Shown here: in pieces, positions 60,766-64,000 of the stretch
How positions within the stretch are numbered: the first letter of the stretch is position 1
How the letters are laid out: each line of letters begins with the position of its first letter
NCBI RefSeq assembly: GCF_026072635.1
Contig: NZ_AP023081.1
Span: 776,501 to 840,500, forward strand
Direction: 5' to 3'
DNA length: 64,000 nt
DNA from: Pseudomonas solani
Lineage (GTDB): Bacteria > Pseudomonadota > Gammaproteobacteria > Pseudomonadales > Pseudomonadaceae
Notes under the pieces: model-generated
The model's input: only the letters and a program-made list of their open reading frames with translations
What the model was told of the DNA's origin: nothing
Database searches by the model: none
Translations under genes and position numbers: made by a program

Positions 60766-60957
60766 GCTGGAAGCTGGAAGCTGGAAGCTGGAAGCTGGAA
60801 GCTGGAAGCTGGAAGCTGGAAGCTGGAAGCTGGAAAGCGTGCTGGGCGTCACCTCGGGTATCAAGCATTCATCTGTTGCAGCGGTTTTTCATCCAGGCCA
60901 TTTGCTGGCCGACCTCGTAGGCTTTTTCTTCCAGCTTCAGGCCTCAAGCTTCCAGCT
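60766..60957. repeat. Ten perfect tandem GCTGGAA 7-mers with an inverted AGCTTCC block
   Basis: 60766-60835 is ten uninterrupted copies of GCTGGAA. About 90 bp further, 60928-60957 carries the same word in the opposite sense (CTTCCAGCTT, CAGGCCTCAAG, CTTCCAGCT), so the two can pair. The repeat lies in the 224-bp gap between the AIM24 gene start and the DUF1704 gene end, both minus strand, so it is in the AIM24 upstream region. Copy number of a 7-mer array can change by slippage. Confidence 0.92.
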
Positions 60958-60962
60958 AGCGT

Positions 60963-62264
60963 TTAAAGAATATTCGCGTAATCCGCTTCGATGCGATCCA
61001 GGCTGAGGTGATTGAGGAAGTTGGAGAAGCACATCCAGGCCGACAGCGCGTTGAGGTCGCGGAACTGCGGGGGCAGATACTTGGGCGGTGCCACCAGGCC
61101 TTCGTCCACCAGCTGGCGCAGGGTGCGCATGTCTTCCAGGGTGGTCTTGCCGCAGAACAGCAGCGGGATCTGCTCCAGCTTGCCCTTGCGCACGGCGAGC
61201 TGGATGTAGTTGTAGATCATGATGAAGCCCTTCAGGTAGGACAGGTCCTTGGTGAAGGGCAGGCCGTCCGGCGAGGAGCCCCGGAACACCCGGCTGGCGT
61301 TGCCGTAGCTCTCGGCCATGCCGTAGCCCTGCTCGCGGTAGAAGTGGTAGACCTCGAGGAAGTCGGCCCCCTCCTCCGCCATGTGGATGGCACGGGTGCG
61401 GTTGGTGAGCTTGCGCAGGCGCGTGGGGTAGGAGGCGAAGGCGATCACTTCCATGAGGATGGCCAGGCCTTCCTGGGTCACGGTGGACGACGGCGGGCCC
61501 TTGGCCAGGAAGGTGCAGATCGGCTGGTTCTGGCCGTTCAGCGTGGTGCCGACGTGCACCAGCCCCTCGTGCACTTCCAGGGCGCGCACGTCGCGTTCGT
61601 TGAACATGGCGTCGGCGCGCACCTTGATGTAGTCGGCACCGGCGGCGGCGTCGGCGACGATGCCGTCGGACTCGAACACGCGGATGGTGTCGTCGCCCTC
61701 GCCGAACACCGCGCTGAGGCGGCTCTGCAGCATGGCCACGGCGTCCTTGGCGGTGAGCGTCTTGGGCTCGTCCTTGAGGTCGCCACGGTCGTCGATCTTG
61801 TTCAGGTAGTCCGAGAGCATCAGCCCCAGGTCGGAGAGGGTCGGGTCACCGGCGTGGAAGGCGTCGGAGGCGGCGCCGTAGAGCTCCTGGGAGATCAACC
61901 CGAAGTCGGCGGTGCCGCGCGCTTCGAGCATGCGGATCACCATGCGGTATTCCTTGCACATGCGCCGCATGATCTGCCCCACCGGGTTGAACTGCCCCAG
62001 CTGGCGGGTGATGTCGCGCTCGATGTTCTGGAATTCCAGCTTCTTCGCCGAGGAGTCGAAGGCCAGCGGCCGGCTCTCGTAATAGGCGCGGTCCACCTCG
62101 GGCATGGCCTTGCCCTTGTGCTTGAGGAAGCCCTGGCGAACGCTGTCGTCCCATTTGATGGCGTCCAGCACGCGGATCGGCGTCTGCGCATGGACGATAC
62201 GGTCGGACAGGGTACGGACGATGTTCTGGTAGTCGTCGGGCAGTTGGCGCCGGCTCATGCTCAC
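60963..62264 (-). CDS. DUF1704 / QEGLA-motif metalloprotease-like protein
   Basis: The 433-residue soluble protein carries HEGLVH (232-237), an HExxxH zinc motif, and TQEGLA (263-268), whose Glu is a likely third ligand. This is the DUF1704 family (annotated as flavohemoglobin expression-modulating QEGLA protein), to which the eukaryotic tubulin tyrosine carboxypeptidase MATCAP belongs. A carboxypeptidase-type role is possible; the bacterial substrate is unknown. Its ATG overlaps the stop region of the upstream lipoprotein gene (4 bp). Confidence 0.87.
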   Translation of the reverse strand: MSMSRRQLPDDYQNIVRTLSDRIVHAQTPIRVLDAIKWDDSVRQGFLKHKGKAMPEVDRAYYESRPLAFDSSAKKLEFQNIERDITRQLGQFNPVGQIMRRMCKEYRMVIRMLEARGTADFGLISQELYGAASDAFHAGDPTLSDLGLMLSDYLNKIDDRGDLKDEPKTLTAKDAVAMLQSRLSAVFGEGDDTIRVFESDGIVADAAAGADYIKVRADAMFNERDVRALEVHEGLVHVGTTLNGQNQPICTFLAKGPPSSTVTQEGLAILMEVIAFASYPTRLRKLTNRTRAIHMAEEGADFLEVYHFYREQGYGMAESYGNASRVFRGSSPDGLPFTKDLSYLKGFIMIYNYIQLAVRKGKLEQIPLLFCGKTTLEDMRTLRQLVDEGLVAPPKYLPPQFRDLNALSAWMCFSNFLNHLSLDRIEADYANIL

Positions 62265-62815
62265 TCCTCGGTGGAACGCTGGTAGCGCGCCACCTCGACG
62301 AAGACGTCGGAGTTGGCCGGGTCGTCCAGCCAGGCCTGGATCTTCTCCCAGGGCGTGTTCAGCAGCACGCCATCACCCTCGGGCATCTCCACGCTGGCGC
62401 CCTCGAAGGTGCCGTGCTCCAGCTCCTGGTGCAGGCGTTCGACATCGAGGTTGTAGATCACCAGTTCGTTGTCGGTGGTGAGTTCGAAGCCGGCGACGGC
62501 GAAATTGGCGCCCCACTTCTTCGGCAGCCCGGCGGAGAGGTACCAGCGGCGGCCATGGTGGGCGACGGTGAAGCCGTACTCCTGGAGGCTGTCGAGGTTG
62601 TCCTTGCTGCCTTCGTAGGTACGGGCCTTGTACAGGTTGGAGCCGGCGCGGCTGATCTCCAGGTAGAGACGCTCGCCCCACTCGTCCTTGCGCGTCCAGT
62701 CGCCCAGCAGCGGGATCGGCGCCGGCTCATGGGCCGGGATCGGGTCCCGCAAGGTGACCAGGCACCCGCTCAGCAGCAGGAAGGACAGGGCGACCAATGC
62801 GCGCCAGGGTTTCAT
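62261..62815 (-). CDS. Lipoprotein of unknown function
   Basis: The 184-residue protein has a lipoprotein signal ending LLLSGC (Cys18), then a Trp/Tyr-rich beta domain (LLGDWTRKDEWGERLYLEISRAG, GRRWYLSAGLPKKWGANFAVAGFEL). AGGAG lies upstream. It is coupled to the DUF1704 gene by a 4-bp overlap, so they probably act together in the envelope. I recall a homolog in the same place in P. aeruginosa. Confidence 0.85.
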   Translation of the reverse strand: MKPWRALVALSFLLLSGCLVTLRDPIPAHEPAPIPLLGDWTRKDEWGERLYLEISRAGSNLYKARTYEGSKDNLDSLQEYGFTVAHHGRRWYLSAGLPKKWGANFAVAGFELTTDNELVIYNLDVERLHQELEHGTFEGASVEMPEGDGVLLNTPWEKIQAWLDDPANSDVFVEVARYQRSTEE

Positions 62816-62836
62816 TTCGCTCTCCTTGTGACCATG

Positions 62837-62872
62837 AAAAACCCCGCAAGACAGGTGGCCTGAATGCGGGGT
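62837..62872 (-). terminator. Intrinsic terminator after the TetR gene
   Basis: On the minus strand ACCCCGCA pairs with TGCGGGGT around 16 bases, followed by five T. It lies only about 20 bp before the lipoprotein ATG, so the lipoprotein either has a promoter further up inside the TetR gene with partial read-through, or is limited by this attenuator. Confidence 0.75.
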
Positions 62873-62885
62873 CTCGTACCGTGTT

Positions 62886-63599
62886 CTAGAGCCCCATCAC
62901 CAGGTAGAGGTAGCGCTTGAGCACGGCTCGCATCTCGTCGATATCGAGGTTGTCCACCCCATCGAGCAGGCCCTGATATTCCATCCGCAGAATGATGGCC
63001 GTCAACACCTTGGCGTCCTCGGCCGGCTCATCCGAGCCCAGTACCTGGAAGAAGTGCTCGGCGCCCTGGGAGAGGATGCCACGGTGGGCATCGGCCAGCG
63101 GCCGCAGGCCGGCGTTGATCAGCGCCTCCTGGCGGAACGCCTGCTCGGCCAGCAGCTGCACGCGGTTCTCGATCAGTTGCCGGCGCACATACTGGATGGC
63201 CATCTCGACGATCTCGTCGGTCATCTGCCGGCGCGAGGCACCATCGCGGCTCAGAGCCGCCGCCATGCCCTGCAGGTCACCCTCGACGCTGCCCCAGAAC
63301 GCGGCCATGGCTTCGGCGCTGCGCTCGACGAACTGGGCGAAGGTGTCGGTGATCAGGTCGTTGATGTCCTTGAAGTAATAGGTGGTGGCCGAAAGCGGCA
63401 CTTCCGCCTCCGCCGCCACGGCGCGGTGGCGCACCGCGCGCACGCCGTCGCGCACGATGATGCGCATGGCGGCATCGAGAATCGCCTGGCGGCGTTGCTC
63501 GCTGCCCTGCCGGCTGGCCTTGCGGCCCTGGTACTGGACACTTTCGGCGAGGGCGCTGGCCGCCTGGGCGGCACTGTCGCTACGGGACGACTTGGGCAA
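62886..63599 (-). CDS. TetR-family transcriptional regulator
   Basis: The 237-residue protein has a disordered Ser/Arg/Gln start, then the HTH (QAILDAAMRIIVRDGVRAVRHRAVAAEAEVPLSATTYYFKDINDL) and a long helical effector domain. The start is TTG, 9 nt after a perfect GGAGGT; the nearby ATG is out of frame and stops after eight codons. It lies upstream of the lipoprotein/DUF1704 pair, past a terminator. I recall a homolog next to lysS in P. aeruginosa. Confidence 0.88.
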   Translation of the reverse strand: MPKSSRSDSAAQAASALAESVQYQGRKASRQGSEQRRQAILDAAMRIIVRDGVRAVRHRAVAAEAEVPLSATTYYFKDINDLITDTFAQFVERSAEAMAAFWGSVEGDLQGMAAALSRDGASRRQMTDEIVEMAIQYVRRQLIENRVQLLAEQAFRQEALINAGLRPLADAHRGILSQGAEHFFQVLGSDEPAEDAKVLTAIILRMEYQGLLDGVDNLDIDEMRAVLKRYLYLVMGL

Positions 63600-63680
63600 G
63601 ATGCATGGACCTCCGGGTTCAGCTGGGATGCAAGACAGTTTCGACCATTTCTCCGGCTATTCAACTCAACGCCGGCCAAG

Positions 63681-63705
63681 AAAAAACCGCCCGAAGGCGG
63701 CTTTT
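63681..63705 (-). terminator. Intrinsic terminator after lysS
   Basis: On the minus strand AAAGCCGCC-TTCG-GGCGGTTTT is a stable UUCG-type tetraloop hairpin followed by T-run, just past the lysS stop. Confidence 0.92.
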
Positions 63706-63713
63706 CTCACGCG

Positions 63714-64000
63714 TCAGGCCTGGGGCCGCATATGCGGGAACAGGATGACGTCACGAATAGACGGCGAATTGGTCAGCAACATCACCAGGCGGTCGATACC
63801 GATGCCTTCACCGGCGGTGGGCGGCATGCCGTATTCCAGCGCGTTGACGAAGTCGGCGTCGAAGTGCATCGCCTCGTCGTCACCGGCGTCCTTCTCCTTG
63901 ACCTGCAGCATGAAGCGCTCGGCCTGGTCTTCGGCGTCGTTCAGCTCGGAGTAGGCGTTGGCGATCTCGCGGCCACCGATGAACAGCTCGAAGCGGTCGG
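63714..64000 (-). CDS. lysS: Lysyl-tRNA synthetase class II, C-terminal end (window edge)
   Basis: The last 95 codons of LysRS are visible, reading RFELFIGGREIANAYSELND..GMPPTAGEGIGIDRLVMLL and NSPSIRDVILFPHMRP. These are the class II motif 3 region (GEGIGIDRL) and the C-terminus. The gene continues past the window. Confidence 0.96.
   Translation of the reverse strand, partial: DRFELFIGGREIANAYSELNDAEDQAERFMLQVKEKDAGDDEAMHFDADFVNALEYGMPPTAGEGIGIDRLVMLLTNSPSIRDVILFPHMRPQA

Noticed and set aside
60766..60957. Array considered as a CRISPR
   Set aside because: Repeats are 7 bp with no spacers, and no cas gene is present.
60740..61006. Open frames through the 7-mer array encoding repeated WKLEAGS peptides
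   Set aside because: A 7-bp unit reads open in several frames by arithmetic. There is no ribosome site or flanking coding sequence, so it is a DNA repeat and not a protein.
62886..63602. TetR gene considered as a fifth frameshift because the nearest ATG is out of frame
   Set aside because: A TTG start 9 nt after a perfect GGAGGT gives an intact protein, so no lesion is needed.

Overview
The window is a contiguous piece of a high-GC gammaproteobacterial chromosome that I assign to Pseudomonas in the broad sense, close to the P. aeruginosa / P. resinovorans / P. alcaligenes groups. Gene content and order follow what I remember of PAO1 PA3649 to PA3700: rseP-dxr-cdsA-uppS-frr-pyrH-tsf-rpsB, map-glnD-dapC, dapD, csdA-csdE-tcdA, a four-gene ABC operon, plsB, mexJK/mexL, rsmJ, tsaB, adk, ppc, lptF, cadR/cadA, lysS. 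I found no rRNA, tRNA, CRISPR array, insertion sequence, prophage or integrase.

Layout. 1-6562 (minus): envelope, isoprenoid, nucleotide and translation genes, with a terminator between rpsB and tsf. 6833-15650 (plus): map, glnD, lysine/meso-DAP genes dapC and dapD, two small unknown genes, and the CsdA-CsdE sulfur relay; TcdA, the tRNA ct6A enzyme fed by that relay, converges on it. 16740-23400: an iron alcohol dehydrogenase, then ndvB-dapE-rlmA-hypothetical-csp, a block that I recall lying elsewhere in PAO1 (PA1159-PA1163). 23730-28213 (minus): an ABC ATPase/permease/GldG-like/DUF4340 operon, divergent from plsB. 31093-33043: small, mostly uncharacterised genes. 33316-37805: an accessory-looking divergent cluster (TetR-Rieske oxygenase on one side, crotonase-acyl-CoA ligase on the other) with a shared palindromic operator. 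38011-42951: MexJK efflux operon and MexL-type repressor. 42929-48661 (minus): P450, rsmJ, extensin-like protein, PEP-mutase-like protein, DUF72, a small protein and tsaB. 48750-52190: adk and ppc. 52393-54271: small protein, DUF4398 lipoprotein and OmpA lipoprotein. 55266-58076: cadR and a Cd/Zn ATPase with a MerR-type promoter. 58287-60738: macro-domain protein, small membrane protein, lipoprotein hydrolase and AIM24 protein. 60963-64000: DUF1704 metalloprotease, lipoprotein, TetR and the end of lysS.

Three sequence-level signals stand out. First, four genes (tcdA, a coiled-coil gene, a YbaY-like lipoprotein gene, an AIM24 gene) are each broken by one missing base in a C/G run, and each is restored by adding one base; this looks like a systematic assembly error. 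Second, dispersed hairpin repeats occupy five of the seven convergent gene junctions and no other junction, and one family shows compensatory stem changes between copies. Third, an AGCTTCC/GGAAGCT repeat occurs at three intergenic sites, once as ten perfect tandem 7-mers.

I do not see a clear new multi-gene defence or mobile system. The best leads for new biology are the Rieske/crotonase/ligase cluster, whose crotonase lacks both canonical catalytic glutamates, the P450 with an altered oxygen-activation motif, and the bacterial DUF1704 metalloprotease.
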